A stretch of DNA of 64,000 nucleotides from Conus ventricosus. Its lineage: Eukaryota; Mollusca; Gastropoda; Neogastropoda; Conidae. Made by a program: the position numbers and the translations under genes. Shown one piece after another: positions 22,394 through 33,619 of the stretch (position 1 is its first letter; every line of letters starts with the position of its first letter). The stretch is from NCBI GenBank assembly GCA_018398815.1, contig CM031604.1:60053823-60117822 (forward strand), in the 5' to 3' direction. The notes under the pieces were generated by a model that was not told the origin of the DNA, did no database searches, and worked only from the letters and a program-made list of their open reading frames with translations.

Positions 22394-22775
22394 ACGTCCC
22401 AACTCATCATGGCAACTGTTTGATGGGGTTTGGTTCTGGACTGTCTGCAGACCACTGCGTTCTGTTGACCACATCTTCATGAAGGTTGGCCTTTGGCTGC
22501 TCTGGGAAAGCGGCTCTGGCACTGTCATTTCAGAAGACGGCTGAAGATGTGAGCTGCTGGAAGTTGTTTCATGCGTGCCCACGTGTGTGTGTGTATAAGT
22601 GTGCGAGTACCACTTCAACAAAACACATGGTCTTACTAACACAGTGAAGTGAAGAGGGAGAAATACGAGGGGGGGCCAGGAGGGGAGGGGGCAGATGAGG
22701 ATGCGGTGCTGGAGAGTGGGAGCAACTACACAAAATATATGCTACAGTGAAATGTGCTGACTGTTCCTTCTGCAG

Positions 22776-23363
22776 AAGCAGGCACACAAGACCGCTCCGC
22801 AGAGCAGGAGATGGACAGTAATCGACCAACATTGCCTGGGGAAGAAGAAGGCGTTTACAGTGACATCACCAGCAGTACTGGCCTGCCCAGTGCTGGTGCC
22901 AGAGCCAAAGTATCCCGGCTTCAACCTCAGCACTGCCATCAAGAGAAGACGGGGAAGAAGGCAGCTGCCATGCCAAAGGACCCAGCCATCAAACCTGATA
23001 AGGTACCCCCCCCCCCCCCTCCAACAGAACCCTTTAAAGGCAGCTTTTCGAAAGAGAAACCCAGCCCACGTCCCGGATGCCTACACCTGTCTCCACTCTG
23101 ACAGTGCGGCCTCACTGACACCGTCACCTCCCATGCAGAAAACGTCCAGGCGTGGACCAAAACGCCGCACAGAGGAAGCAGCCCGAGCCCTCCCTCCCTC
23201 CTTTGAGTTGGCTTCCATCTTTGCTTCTCGCCCGGCTGAGCGGCTGGATGCTGGCAACACTTCGGGTGGAATCCAGGTCCCCACTCGTACTCTGGCCAGC
23301 TATCACATATCGGGGATTTACAAGAATACAACAGAAGATGCACAGCCTTACAAGAATCTGTAG
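22776..23363 (+). CDS. Cytoplasmic tail exon of the receptor gene
   Basis: After a CTTCTGCAG acceptor, entered in phase 1 to match the exon ending at 20787. Reads AGTQDRSAEQEMDSNRPTLP, an EEEGVYSDI motif and a basic stretch to KPDK. It then crosses a 14-C run (23006-23019). After the run the open frame shifts by one and continues with PDAYTCLHSDSAAS, basic KKTSRRGPKRR-like sequence and a terminal PYKNL before TAG at 23361-23363. One C fewer would join the two parts. YSDI and YKNL are Y-x-x-I/L motifs, and the proline run could bind SH3 domains. Both fit a signalling tail (inference). An alternative is a donor at 23003, but the short intron this implies gives no open continuation. Confidence 0.6.
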   Translation, partial: KQAHKTAPQSRRWTVIDQHCLGKKKAFTVTSPAVLACPVLVPEPKYPGFNLSTAIKRRRGRRQLPCQRTQPSNLIRYPPPPLQQNPLKAAFRKRNPAHVPDAYTCLHSDSAASLTPSPPMQKTSRRGPKRRTEEAARALPPSFELASIFASRPAERLDAGNTSGGIQVPTRTLASYHISGIYKNTTEDAQPYKNL

Positions 23364-23424
23364 TTTCCTCTCATTACGTGCATGAAAATCATTCAGATGC
23401 ACCTGTTGTAATGGGCATCATAGA

Positions 23425-23550
23425 TGGAAATCTATCTGTGCAGTTATACTGGCTTATATTTTTCTGTGCAGTTAATCTGGCTTATGATTTGTCTGCGTAG
23501 TTATGCTGGCTTATGTTTTTTTCTGCGCAGTTATACAGGCTCTCTGTTCC
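23425..23550. repeat. Four tandem ~30-bp units
   Basis: Imperfect units around CTGTGCAGTTATACTGGCTTAT in the presumed 3' untranslated region of the receptor. From 23364 to 23424 there is nothing else. Confidence 0.75.
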
Positions 23551-23749
23551 TTGACACAACAAGATGCCATGTCGGTTCAGTTTTTTGTTTTCTTGGGTTT
23601 CTTTTAGAACCTTAGCTGAATTTTGAGCAACTCATATAGAAGGGTCACCACCAATAACTCGTAGCTTTGTCTTCAATGGGAAGCTGAAGAAACTGTATCT
23701 CCATGCTATACTGAGTCTTGTTGAGGCAGACATACCCAGGCTGAACCTC

Positions 23750-24150
23750 AGTTGAACATCGTTTGCTGAGATGCGATCCTTGTTCGAAATGACCTAAGAT
23801 TCCTTCAGTGGACTGCTGCTTCTAGTGTCTGTCTGTTCACCATGATATGGATTGCTGTTTCTGTCTCTTGTTTTGGTTTTCTCAGAACTGACTTCCATTC
23901 TGTGTATTCTTGATGTTTTCTCCAGTCTAGAGGTGTGATTCAGGGGGTCTGCTTCGTTATTTTCAATTAGATGGATGTCATCAGCAAAACGTAGATTGAA
24001 GAAAGAGTAGCTACACGTCAATGGATATTGAGATATTGAAGTCTGGAACGTTTCCTGCATCAGAATAATGCACAGCGAATGGTCAAACAGAATGGGACAC
24101 ACAGGAAAGCTTTGGTGTATTTCTGTTGTCAAGTCTTTGAAACTGTTATT
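23750..24150 (-). pseudogene. LINE reverse transcriptase fragment (RTE-like)
   Basis: The minus strand reads SFPVCPILFDHSLCIILMQ, then NLRFADDIHLI and SRLEKTSRIHRMEVSSEKTK. This is the palm region with the F-x-DD catalytic motif and the following block of RTE/BovB-type retrotransposons. It is open for 112 codons but truncated at both ends, so it is a dead fragment. The endonuclease fragment at 27780-27960 could be from a related family. Confidence 0.8.
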
Positions 24151-24329
24151 TGGGAGTTGCTTGTGTCTTTTATAGAGAAGCTATTGACTTGAACAAGGTT
24201 ATACTAGGCTCAACGTAACTTGCATCAAACATTTATGCAGTACAATAAGTTTTCTGAAAGTGTTTGGAGCAGTATGAGAGATCACGTTAGTGCTGATCAT
24301 GCTCATCTTGTATATAAATGCACAGTGTG

Positions 24330-24770
24330 CTGTGCTCTGTTGTGTTATACTCTTCTTTAGCCTGAATCCCGCCAGCTTTTTCAGCCCAAAATTCCTCTAT
24401 CCTACCTTAAGTTCTGTTCATCTAAACAATCTCCTTCTTCATATTGAAGAGTATTATAAATTTGTGTGTGATGATACCACGATTTATAAAAGCAGGTCTA
24501 ACTTTCATTCCATGTATACCTCATTATAAAAATCTTTTGACATCTTAAGTGAACGGTGCAGTGTGAATCATATGTCACCAAACTTCAGTAAGACAAAAGT
24601 CATGCTCATAACAACCTATGGAAGAAGGCAAAATATAAAACGGTTCCCTTTTCACTTTCTTAACAGAATAGGAGTTGAAATTGCAGAAATTGAAGAAGTA
24701 GACAATCACCGTGTTCTAGGCATAATAATTGACTACAATCTTTCATGGACTGCTCACATCTAAACAGTAT
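24330..24770 (+). pseudogene. LINE reverse transcriptase fragment (CR1/L2-like)
   Basis: The plus strand reads CDDTTIYKSRSNFHS (from an F-ADDT motif), a stop, then NHMSPNFSKTKVMLITTYGR and VDNHRVLGIIIDYNLSWTAHI near the end. These are the palm and thumb blocks of CR1/L2/Jockey-type LINEs. It is lightly mutated (few stops) and is cut off by the AT microsatellite at 24778. Confidence 0.82.
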
Positions 24771-24774
24771 CCAG

Positions 24775-24777
<3 letters not shown>

Positions 24778-24832
<55 letters not shown>
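24778..24832. repeat. (AT)n microsatellite
   Basis: Perfect AT tract of about 27 units directly abutting the left arm of the inverted-repeat element. Confidence 0.97.
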
Positions 24833-24834
<2 letters not shown>

Positions 24835-25459
24835 GGAGATACGCATTCATACCTGCAGTGGCAGATGATTCTGCCTAACTAACAGTATGTGCTTGAGTGG
24901 GTGGATGGGGAAAAATAAAATAAATGCTTCTCAAAATGAGCCTTCAGCAAGCTTATATTCTCCAAGGGGGAGTGACATCATCCAATAGGGAGGGAAACTC
25001 ACTAACATATAACTCCTGGTCATATACCGATATTTCGAAACTTGGTGGTTTCTCCTCAGTGACCGCGGAAAGTGGTAATTTGACTCCTCTGCCTTTTCAG
25101 TTTTAAGAAGAATGCAATCCCAGAAAAGGCTGGTGTGCAATACTGAAGTATTTTGTTGAGTTTTCAAAAAACCAACCAAAGGTGCCATCTAAGAAGCAAA
25201 AGAAAATCATGAAAGAGCAAAACAAGCTACATTTTCTTGTGAAAAGTAGAAAATATAAAACAAATATCCTCTAAGACACAAGTGCTGAGGGCCAGTTCTT
25301 GGAATGAATCCGCAAGGGACTAATATAGGGAGAATATAAGCTTGCTGAAGGCTCATTTTGAGAAGCATTTATTTTATTTTTCCCCATCCACCCACTCAAG
25401 CACATACTGTTAGTTAGGCAGAATCATCTGCCACTGCAGGTATGAATGCGTATCTCCCC
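24833..25459 (-). mobile_element. 131-bp perfect inverted-repeat element carrying a hammerhead ribozyme
   Basis: Left arm 24833-24963 and right arm 25329-25459 are, base for base by eye, perfect reverse complements. They enclose 365 bases. The minus strand of the interior contains a hammerhead ribozyme (25013-25070) preceded by a 50-codon open stretch beginning MAPLVGFLKTQQNTSV. Penelope-like retroelements carry hammerheads in their pseudo-LTRs and often insert with an inverted partial copy at one end. A Penelope-type terminal repeat is therefore the best guess. A foldback MITE is the alternative. Perfect arms imply a recent event, or an assembly artefact. Confidence 0.7.
25013..25070 (-). 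ncRNA. Hammerhead self-cleaving ribozyme (type I-like)
   Basis: Read on the minus strand: stem I 5' strand GGTCA (25064-25060), core CTGAGGA (25059-25053) matching CUGANGA, stem II GAAAC (25052-25048), loop CACCAA, GTTTC (25041-25037), core GAAA (25036-25033), a 3-bp stem III (ATA/TAT around TCGG), then ATA at the cleavage position and TGACC (25022-25018) closing stem I. All conserved core bases are present and the NUH rule is met (AUA, cut between 25023 and 25022). A second short helix (TTCC with GGAG) extends stem I beyond an internal loop, as in natural ribozymes. A very short stem III is typical of Penelope and retrozyme hammerheads. Confidence 0.8.
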
Positions 25460-25594
25460 CTATTTCTTCAGTCTAGGACATAAGAGCAAGCTTTGTTTAT
25501 AATTCAATATTTCTTGCAGTCATTGCAACACCAAGCTGCTCTGTAAGTTGCTGGAACGGTGCTCGGTACTTATCCTTGGAATTTATTAGTTTGT

Positions 25595-25740
<146 letters not shown>

Positions 25741-26576
25741 CCATTCATGCAGGATTAAGCACTTTATGAACTTTCATGCCAGAAATTTGCTTCTGAACGC
25801 GTGCACACTCTCTTCAAGCGATTACCGATCGACATTATTTGAGGAAGTGTGAATCAATGAAACCTTAATCAGCATCTATAAATGTGCCCTTAAAGTAGTT
25901 CTCCTGAAGTCCTTGAGCCTTACGGAATTGGATTAAATTCAGACTAGAGTTCTACCATTAAAGGATATGTGTGCTGTCAATAAAGGAATGTTCACACTCA
26001 TACAAAAAATGTATCTTGATTCCCCCCTCCCACCCTCCCCCATCCCGCCCCATCCCCAAACTTTTCAATCCAAATCGAACATGAGTTCTAGAAATTCTGC
26101 AAAACCCGAAGTTCTCATTCTTAGAAATTTATGGCCTGTTTAAAGCAAGCCTTTGATGTTCTGGTCCTCTCTCAGGAATTCACTCCCGCCTGAGCTTAAG
26201 CATCATGGAAGCTCAGAATCTTACGGAGGAAAATAGTTCGACATATTTTGCACACTCTCGTTAATGTAACCCACACCTATCCACATTGATGCTATCACTA
26301 CTAGGTCATCACCAGCATACAGTTTACTTTCTTTCCCAAAGCGATCATTGCTGTTTGCAAATGCTACTGTTTCAAAACTATTTGCTACTGTTAATATTTG
26401 GACACGGTATGTCCGTGCATGCAAACGTCAATAAGTAAGGGATTTATAATGTAAAGGATTTATAATTCCTGCAGTGTATGTGTGTGAGCCAGTGTACCGC
26501 TCACATACTCATATATGTACTTGTTGATGGTAGGAGCGTGAGAGGGTGGAAGAGGGGGGATGGATAATGGTGGTGT

Positions 26577-26715
26577 TTGTTTTTCTTTGTTAGTTTTCTT
26601 TCCTTTCTTCTTTTTCGTTTTTCTTTTATGTGTGTGGTTTTCTTTTTTTTTTTTCTTTCTTTTTTGCTTTTTTCTTACTGTTTGAATCTCTCTCTCTCTC
26701 CCCCCCCCCCCCCTC

Positions 26716-26789
<74 letters not shown>

Positions 26790-26790
26790 G
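26577..26790. repeat. T-rich and CT microsatellite tract
   Basis: TTTTTCT-rich sequence, a C run and a long (CT)n with CCT interruptions. Confidence 0.95.
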
Positions 26791-27059
26791 CCCTCAACAA
26801 CATTATTTTTACCTCCTATTCCACACTGCCTTGAAAACCAGTCTTGAAATATAAACGAGAATTTTGAATATATGTATATATACTAGTATACTTGAACCTG
26901 GATGCCTAATAATTCATCGTTCATTGAATCACTGTTTATTGAATCACTTATTTTGTATGTTTTGTCACTGTTCAATCCTCCTCTGGCTATGATGATTCTG
27001 ATTTGGTTACTGCTTTTCTCTTTAATGATGATATTAATTATCACTGTTCTCCTTATAAT

Positions 27060-27185
27060 CAGTTCTATATTGTGCGCAGGTGTTCTATTTTAGTATCCTT
27101 ACAGGGTAATGGCCAGATGGAAAAAAAATGTACCTTCTTGCTCATCTGTTTCATTTGAGAATAAAAATTATCAATCAATCAGTCA
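27060..27185 (+). mobile_element. LINE 3' end with ATCA tail
   Basis: Contains a CCTTACAGGGTAATGGCC-like block, then AAAAAAAATGTACCTTCTTGC and an AATAAAA followed by ATCAATCAATCAGTCAGTC. This order is typical of CR1/L2 LINE 3' ends with a tetranucleotide tail. The sequence 26800-27060 before it may be the rest of its 3' region, but no frame is recognisable. Confidence 0.5.
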
Positions 27186-27449
27186 GTCTCTTCCATCCTT
27201 ACTGACCATCTCTTACTGTGGCTATTTTGTATGTTTCATTACGGTTTGACTCTTGCATGCTGTTACCATAATATATTTAGCGTTTGAGACATGTCTGGGT
27301 TTATTTGCATACTAATGTTCTTTGTGCTGGCATTCTCGTTCTCTCACGTTTGCTTCTTGTAACACTGAAGGACACACTTGAATCAAAAAGTTAAGTCTTC
27401 AGTACTTACAAATGAGTGTATGTGGTGGTGTGTTTCTGGTAGTGTGAAG

Positions 27450-27965
27450 CGCTAAGTGTGCTGGCGAAGTGTCTGTGTGTGGTTGTCACCTCTCGCTTTC
27501 AGCCTGCACCGCTGGGTAGCACTGCTGTGAAACAGCACTGCGAAAATAGAGCCGAGTGCATAAGCCTCTCCTGTCAGTCCATAGCCTCACCACTACAAGC
27601 CCTATGTAGTGCCTCAGCATGGCAACGCACGTCCACTGGATACCTTGCAGCCCCAGGTCAAACTAAAGGGGGCTTGAAGGAGGTTGGCTCCTAAACATGC
27701 AACGTGCAGGCCCACCAGCGTGTGGACATGCCCTGGCGTTCATGAACCAAACCCACAGCTATGGGAAATAGCAGGGCAGAAAGAGCTCTTCGGCCATCGT
27801 TCTAGGAGACAGATACTCCGAACAACAAAGCTGCATCTCTGAGTGAAACATGTCTTGTGGGCGACACACAGGTTGACGAAGTTGGAGGAGGCTACACCTT
27901 TTACTGCACTGGGAAGCCTGACGAAACGAGTATCGCGTCAACAGTCAGGAATGGCAAGATGTTAA
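27450..27965 (+). pseudogene. LINE 5' region and endonuclease start (RTE-like)
   Basis: About 27450-27700 reads a GC-rich leader with a 78-codon frame ending TSTGYLAAPGQTKGGLKEVG. About 27800-27960 reads NKAASLSETCLVGDTQVDE then VGGGYTFYCTGKPDETS. The ALSET-R and VGGGYTF blocks are the start of the AP-type endonuclease of RTE-like LINEs. Stops and a frame change interrupt it and nothing downstream continues, so it is a truncated piece. From 27966 to 28238 there is no feature. Confidence 0.75.
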
Positions 27966-28238
27966 ATATTACATAATTAATCTAAAAATCAACAAGAAGA
28001 AAGTGCGTTTCAACATTAAAATCGTATTACAGGAAAGCTCTGGTAAGACTTATCAAAGATTCAACAATTTTCATCCAAGCACTATCATTGCACAGTAATT
28101 CTTAATAAGTTTTCTCTGGACAATGAGCTGCTGTAAATGATTCTTGGAGAAAATCTGTATCCTCTGACAATGGAACAAAATGTGAGTAAGTGTGATATGT
28201 GCAGCACCTAGGCAGTTTATAGTTTAGAACAACTTCAG

Positions 28239-28249
28239 CTTTGTTTTTT

Positions 28250-28317
<68 letters not shown>

Positions 28318-28347
28318 GCGTGTGTGTGTGTGTGTGTGTGTGTGTGA
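28239..28347. repeat. (GT)n microsatellite
   Basis: Two GT tracts separated by GAAGCGTG. The stretch 28348-29820 holds several short frames but no recognisable gene or repeat. Confidence 0.95.
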
Positions 28348-29825
28348 AGCATTCATTCTCGAGCGGAAAACAAGAATTGTTACAGGTCTAGAATTCTTCT
28401 GGACAGAGGCTGGTGCCACTCCCTAAGCCAAACTTTGAACGTATCTCCCTATGCCAAACTTCGAACGCATATCGCCAAAAAGAAAAAAAATAGTTCCATC
28501 CCACACTTGGTTAGTTTTGCTATACGGATCTTGGAGACACTTCCATGTGGATCCCAGCTTCCATACCACCGTCAGCGCCTCCTGGCCCAAAGATGGAAAT
28601 TTCCAGGACAGTCACCGCGGTGTTCCCCAGTAGAGGTGAGTTTAGCGTCCTGTTGGCCCGAGCCCCTTATAGGACATGGTGTCCCAGACCGAAGTCTGTA
28701 GTTTTGGTGGCAGAATGTCTGGTCGTTGGCAGAAGTCTTGGGCTTGGTTCCGGACAGGGGCAGTCTTATCTTGTTCCCCAGCCAGTGGAAAATACTGATA
28801 GTCAGTTGGCCGATAGCTCGAACACTCTTACATGACGTTTCACAGTGTCTGGCGACGGTCAATCCCTATCAAGTGCGTGGCATGCCGTCTAAATGCAGAC
28901 TCTAGTTTCTTCAAACTCTGGAAGTAAACGAACAGTTTATGCATGTATGTATTCATTCATTTATTTATCATTCATTTATTTTTTTTATTTAATTCATTAT
29001 TTTTCCTTTCATTATCATTTTTTTTCACACAAACATCATGCTCAGAAAGGAGGAGTTTTTTGTTTTTGTTTGTTTGCTTTTTCTCCAAGATTCGCAGAAA
29101 GATATAGTCAGCATTGAAAATCGCTGATTTTTTTAATGACTTTTTCTTTTCAACTGATGACGTTTACAGAATTGTTAAAAAGATTTGTTTAAATTCAATC
29201 ACCAAAGAGAAAAGATGTCAGGCAAAGAATTTAAAAACCGATTGGCCCTTTTTATCACAGTAGTTTCCAAAGCGCCTCAAATAATTCATCATTTCTCGCC
29301 TGATCCTGCTGTCTTCAAAAACACTGACAGCTAGAAAAGGACTCGTGCTTTCTTCAAAGGCGGCTCACTCACTATTATGAAGTGAACAGGCTGATGGCAA
29401 CAAAGGCATGTTTTAAAGTAGATTCCATATAAACGTGCCAAAGTTCTCACCTCATTTAAGGAATTTTGAATGCAGTTTGATTCGTATTTAAGCTTGCCAG
29501 GGGGAAAAAAATCAAAAGGCACATACAGTTTCCACCCGCTGAGAGGCCTATAGTCAAATGAAAGATCACAAAGGCTGTGCCAGTCTTCAATAAATGTCGA
29601 TCTCATATTTGTTCATGTCTCCATCTGCTATTGCTGTGTAGGCCTATATGCGTCAGATGCAGGGTAAATGGACAAACTTGGATCATCCTTTCTTGTTTCC
29701 TGGTTTCTTCTGTATGCTCTGTTTTGGCATTTCAGCTTGGCGATTCGATGTCGTAAACAGCATTCGTTCGGAGTTATGGGTGTGTCATGATTTTCATGGT
29801 GGGAGAAAGAGTTACCTCACTTGTT

Positions 29826-30080
29826 TGCTGTAGTCAAGTGGTCTGAGTGCGTGCCTGCAGAGCTGGCGATCCCGAGTTTGGGTTGAATTTTTAGGGCTGG
29901 AAAATCCTCTATGAACACAAAATATTAAGTGGGTGCCTTGTCCAGGTCAGGGGAGGTTAAGGCGGTGAAAGAAGAGGGATGGGCTCCGTTCTTCCATCCT
30001 GCTGTGCCCCAGACACTGTGATGTACCAGTTCACTGCCCTTAACGACTGTTGAGACTTTAACCCTGCTCAGCCTTCCGTT
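29826..30080 (+). mobile_element. tRNA-headed SINE, diverged
   Basis: An A-box-like TGTAGTCAAGTGGTCTGAG is followed at tRNA spacing by a decayed B-box (GAGTTTGGGTTGAATTTT). Then comes a body with GGGATGGGCTCCG and TTCACTGCCCTTAA blocks that I associate with common molluscan SINEs. The overlapping 135-codon minus-strand frame is probably fortuitous. No gene is seen from 30080 to 30960. Confidence 0.55.
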
Positions 30081-30967
30081 CGCTGACACACGTATGCAGT
30101 AGTAACCCTTCATTTGTATGTTTTCTACTGAGGAGGTCATTTTCGCGATATTGTTTGAGATTAATAGTGGATCCAGCATATAAGATGCCACAATGTATCT
30201 TGCTCTCGTGCAGGTAAGATGGTCAATACTGAATTGTACAACTCCTGTCCGTGGCAGAATGGTGTGTACCAACTGCACCGAGTAATTAAATCTCTCTTTT
30301 TGTGTGACGGCCATTCTGCTGTTTGGGGTCATGGATATAATGACGATGGGGAATGTTAGCCCTGTGGTTTGTCTCAGATGTTTTTTCTTCTTTTGTCTTC
30401 CGTGTTACAAAGAAGGGTTCCATGTGAACAGGGTTGTTTTTTTTAATCATAAATTTTAACATCGATAATTAAGGTAATTTTGTCGATTCTTTTCTTATTC
30501 AGAACGCGGAGATCATAAGTAGTACTCAAGCATTTTCCTTTTCTTTTGCTTCTTGCGGTTCTCCTCCCTCAATGTACCGACTCAAGAATATCAATCCACC
30601 CGTGCTGAACGTGCCGCGTGTTATGAGGCCCGACGAACGCCATGCAACCTTTCTCTTTGTCCCAGCCCTTGGCGTCTCTTGGCTTAAACTTATTCAGTAT
30701 GGAACAAAGTCTCTGATTATCTAAAGAACAATTGGAACTGTTGACATCTTTCAAAAAAGCTGATACTTATTTGATGCGCCAGGCTTGGACAGGAAAGGAA
30801 AGGTAGAGGGTTCCTTAAACACCCTCTATCGCTTCCCCTTCACTCACCCTCCCACCCACCCCCACCCTTTCTTTTCCCCTTCCAGAGATATGGGAGGTAG
30901 TGCTCTCTCCATTTCTGTGCTCCCTTCTGGCGTAATTGGCCCCGCAAATCTGACGGGGAGTGGGTGG

Positions 30968-31303
30968 AAGGGGGGGGGGGGGGGGGGGGGGAAGAACCAG
31001 TCAAGGGGAAGGAGGGGAGAAGGTGGACAGCAAGAGGAGGCAGAGAAACGCTTCATCGGCAGAAATTGTAGGCAATGAGCGGAGGATGGCCTGCCCCCCC
31101 GGCCCTACCCCATCCCCTCCCGGCTCCTCCTGGTACCCCCAGCAGACCTCTCCAGTCCTCGCTAACTGTGCACCTGCTGGCGCTCTCCTACTTTTTGGTA
31201 AGGGTGTTTGATTCGCTGCTGCAGAGTTCATTCTGTCACCACCCACTCACGCTCAGTCACAAATACAACAACAATAACAACAACAACAACAACAACAACA
31301 ACA
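30968..31303. repeat. Poly-G run and (AAC)n tract
   Basis: Poly-G at about 30970-30991 and AAC units at 31261-31303, with GC-rich unique sequence between. From 31304 to 31928 nothing is identified. Confidence 0.9.
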
Positions 31304-31928
31304 AGATTTTGTCTTGGGAAAGGTTTCTCTGTGTACATATATATTTTCTCTGGGTATATAGGCTGTACACGGCAGAGATTAGTAGTATACACGGCACAAT
31401 TATATGCTTTTCTTGTGGCATTTAAGTTTATATATGACAGCACCATGGCAGTTCTTAACTTCTTTCTTTTCTTTTTTTTTTTCTTTTTTTTTTTTCGTTG
31501 ACTAAATCAGTGCAAAACAGTTTTAAAATAGGATAAGCATACAGGAGACTTGCCTACATTATTGTTATGATGATTATTATCATTATTAAAAATTTGATAC
31601 ACTACTGTACTAACGTCAAGAGAACCAGGAATAGGTTTTTGTTGGGTCCCGTCACATTCTGAATTATATTAGAATGAAACAGCAGGCATTGATGAGCAAG
31701 AGATGATGCAGGAGAGCACTGTCACAGAGCACGTTTGAACTTGACACAACTGAAATAAATTTGTTACTGGAAAAGTGCTTGTACAACAAGCATGTAGGAA
31801 ATTCTGAAATTCTCTCCTTTACTAAGTATTTTTCAACTTTGATTAACAAACTTGCGTTTGAATCAATGGAAACTTAAATATTTTCAAAATGTAGAATGTG
31901 CCTGTGCCGACTTCCCACGGTGATCACA

Positions 31929-31976
31929 TACTTTTTAAATGTCCTATAGGGTATACTTTTTAAATGTCCTATAGGG
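31929..31976. repeat. Tandem duplication of a 22-23-bp unit
   Basis: TACTTTTTAAATGTCCTATA followed by GGG occurs twice in direct succession, identical by eye. Confidence 0.9.
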
Positions 31977-32039
31977 TAAGTGATTTCTAATTCTGAAGTT
32001 GGAAGGTATAATCAGGCTTCGACCAGTAATGGTTATTGC

Positions 32040-32044
<5 letters not shown>

Positions 32045-32112
<68 letters not shown>
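32045..32112. repeat. (CT)n microsatellite
   Basis: Uninterrupted CT tract of about 34 units followed by a short C-rich run. From 32140 to 32600 no gene is seen. Confidence 0.97.
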
Positions 32113-32115
<3 letters not shown>

Positions 32116-32803
32116 CTCCGCCCCCCCCCCCACCCCCGTTTTTAAGTTACTCAGACATCCCCAACCTCCCACCACAAACACATGCTCTCCTTGTCATACA
32201 TCTTCTGCCTTTTCCCTTTTGCTCTTTCCGTTCCTGTTTCCCCTCCTGATCCTCCGCCTCTCTCCCCACCTGCCCTCATTTTTTTCCCCCCATTCTGACT
32301 ACGACCTGGTGAGGCTACTGTTTTAAACATTTTAATGTTCATTTGTGGTTTGTAACGAACAAAGGAGACATATTTGTCTGAAATCATCTTGTCTGTTTTG
32401 TTTTGTGCATTAAAGAAGCATTCTTTGTAACTTGGGTTTTGCTTGTGGTGATGGTAGTTGTGGTGTTTTAATTTTTCTTCTTCTCCTAACTGTGCCTCAT
32501 AATAAATTAAATACTTTTTTTTTAAAAAGAGAGGAAAAACTATGATGATGCAAACTGATGATCTCACAACAACAGAGAGAAATTATTTGTTATTTTCTAA
32601 CAGCTGCACCTTGGCTCCTGTGAGATCCAGAAAGCAATCCTCCACCCCATCTCCCATACGGTTCGGTAAAAAGACGTATTGGGCCCTCTTCGTTTGCTGT
32701 CAAGGGACGCTACTCTAAAGATACACGTCTTTACCGCACGAGGATTCGTTGACCAGAATTCACTGGGCCCAGAAACTTCTCAGCAGAAGTGACTTACTAC
32801 ACG

Positions 32804-32865
32804 ATGGGAGGAGTTCAAAAACCTGTACAGTTTATCAAGAGTCTGTACAACGACCCATTTAGATG
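32804..32865 (+). CDS. Tom6-like protein, coding exon 1
   Basis: ATG at 32804 (CACGATGG context) opens a 20-codon segment MGGVQKPVQFIKSLYNDPFR plus two bases, ending at a GTAAGT donor in phase 2. The remaining bases TG join G of the exon at 40809 to make Trp. The N-terminus is short and soluble, ending in a basic/aromatic FRW at the membrane edge. TOM complex small subunit Tom6 is a tail-anchored outer mitochondrial membrane protein that stabilises the import pore (family knowledge). The 5' untranslated region may start near a TTCTAACAG acceptor at about 32603. Confidence 0.65.
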
Positions 32866-33619
32866 GTAAGTTGAGTGCTCGTCTAGCTTTTTGTTGTTTT
32901 TAATCGTCAATTTGCCGAGAATGATGACGTTTTTAATTTAACCTTCAGCGTGAGTTGTAATGCGCACGGACTTCAAAATCAAAATCATTTGGGCACTAAC
33001 TTTCTTCTGTCAGTTGCTGTGATATTGTAGTGACTCACGGGTGCTGTACATACAGGCGAGCTCGGCGAAAGTATTCACTGTAAACAAGCAGACGAACCCC
33101 GACAGTACGACACGTAGGCGCGAAGAAGGCGGACCGGTTGACTAGCTACGTCGTGCTGACAGTGACACCAGTGACAGACCAGCGCTAGGGCCTCCAGTTT
33201 TTAGGAGACAGAATTGCCATAGCACTGCGACAGAATAGCCGTAGTTGGTTTGACAGTACAACCTCAAGGCCCGGACACTCGAATAGGGTGACAGACCCAA
33301 ACTGGAACTTGGAAGTTGGTACCATTGAAGGTCTAGGGAAGAATCCTAACAAACCCCCTAACCCAGTTGCTGGACTGACCCGGCAAGGTAGAATGCGAAT
33401 CACATACATGTGTGAATGTACAAGTGCTTATAAACGAACTTCAAAGTGTAAACACTTTAGTTAGGTCTTCAATTTAACGTCTATACACATTATGTGATAT
33501 TAGACGAACCTAATCTATAAGAATAACATTAACAGCAACAGCAAATAAATGGATAACTAACTATAAAACATCGAAGAATAGCCGGTCATAACAAGGACAT
33601 TACTGAAACACCAGTTCCC

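Noticed and set aside
22127..22642. 171-codon minus-strand frame
   Set aside because: A 26-residue periodic translation of the 26-bp satellite.
26221..26424. Possible reverse transcriptase fragment with YAGDD
   Set aside because: One short motif with an extra residue and no supporting blocks on either side.
28435..28862. Frames of 88-96 codons around a GTGAGT near 28636
   Set aside because: No matching acceptor, partner exon or recognisable domain.
29925..30332. 135-codon minus-strand frame beginning MTPNSRMAVTQ
   Set aside because: Overlaps a SINE body in antisense and resembles no family.
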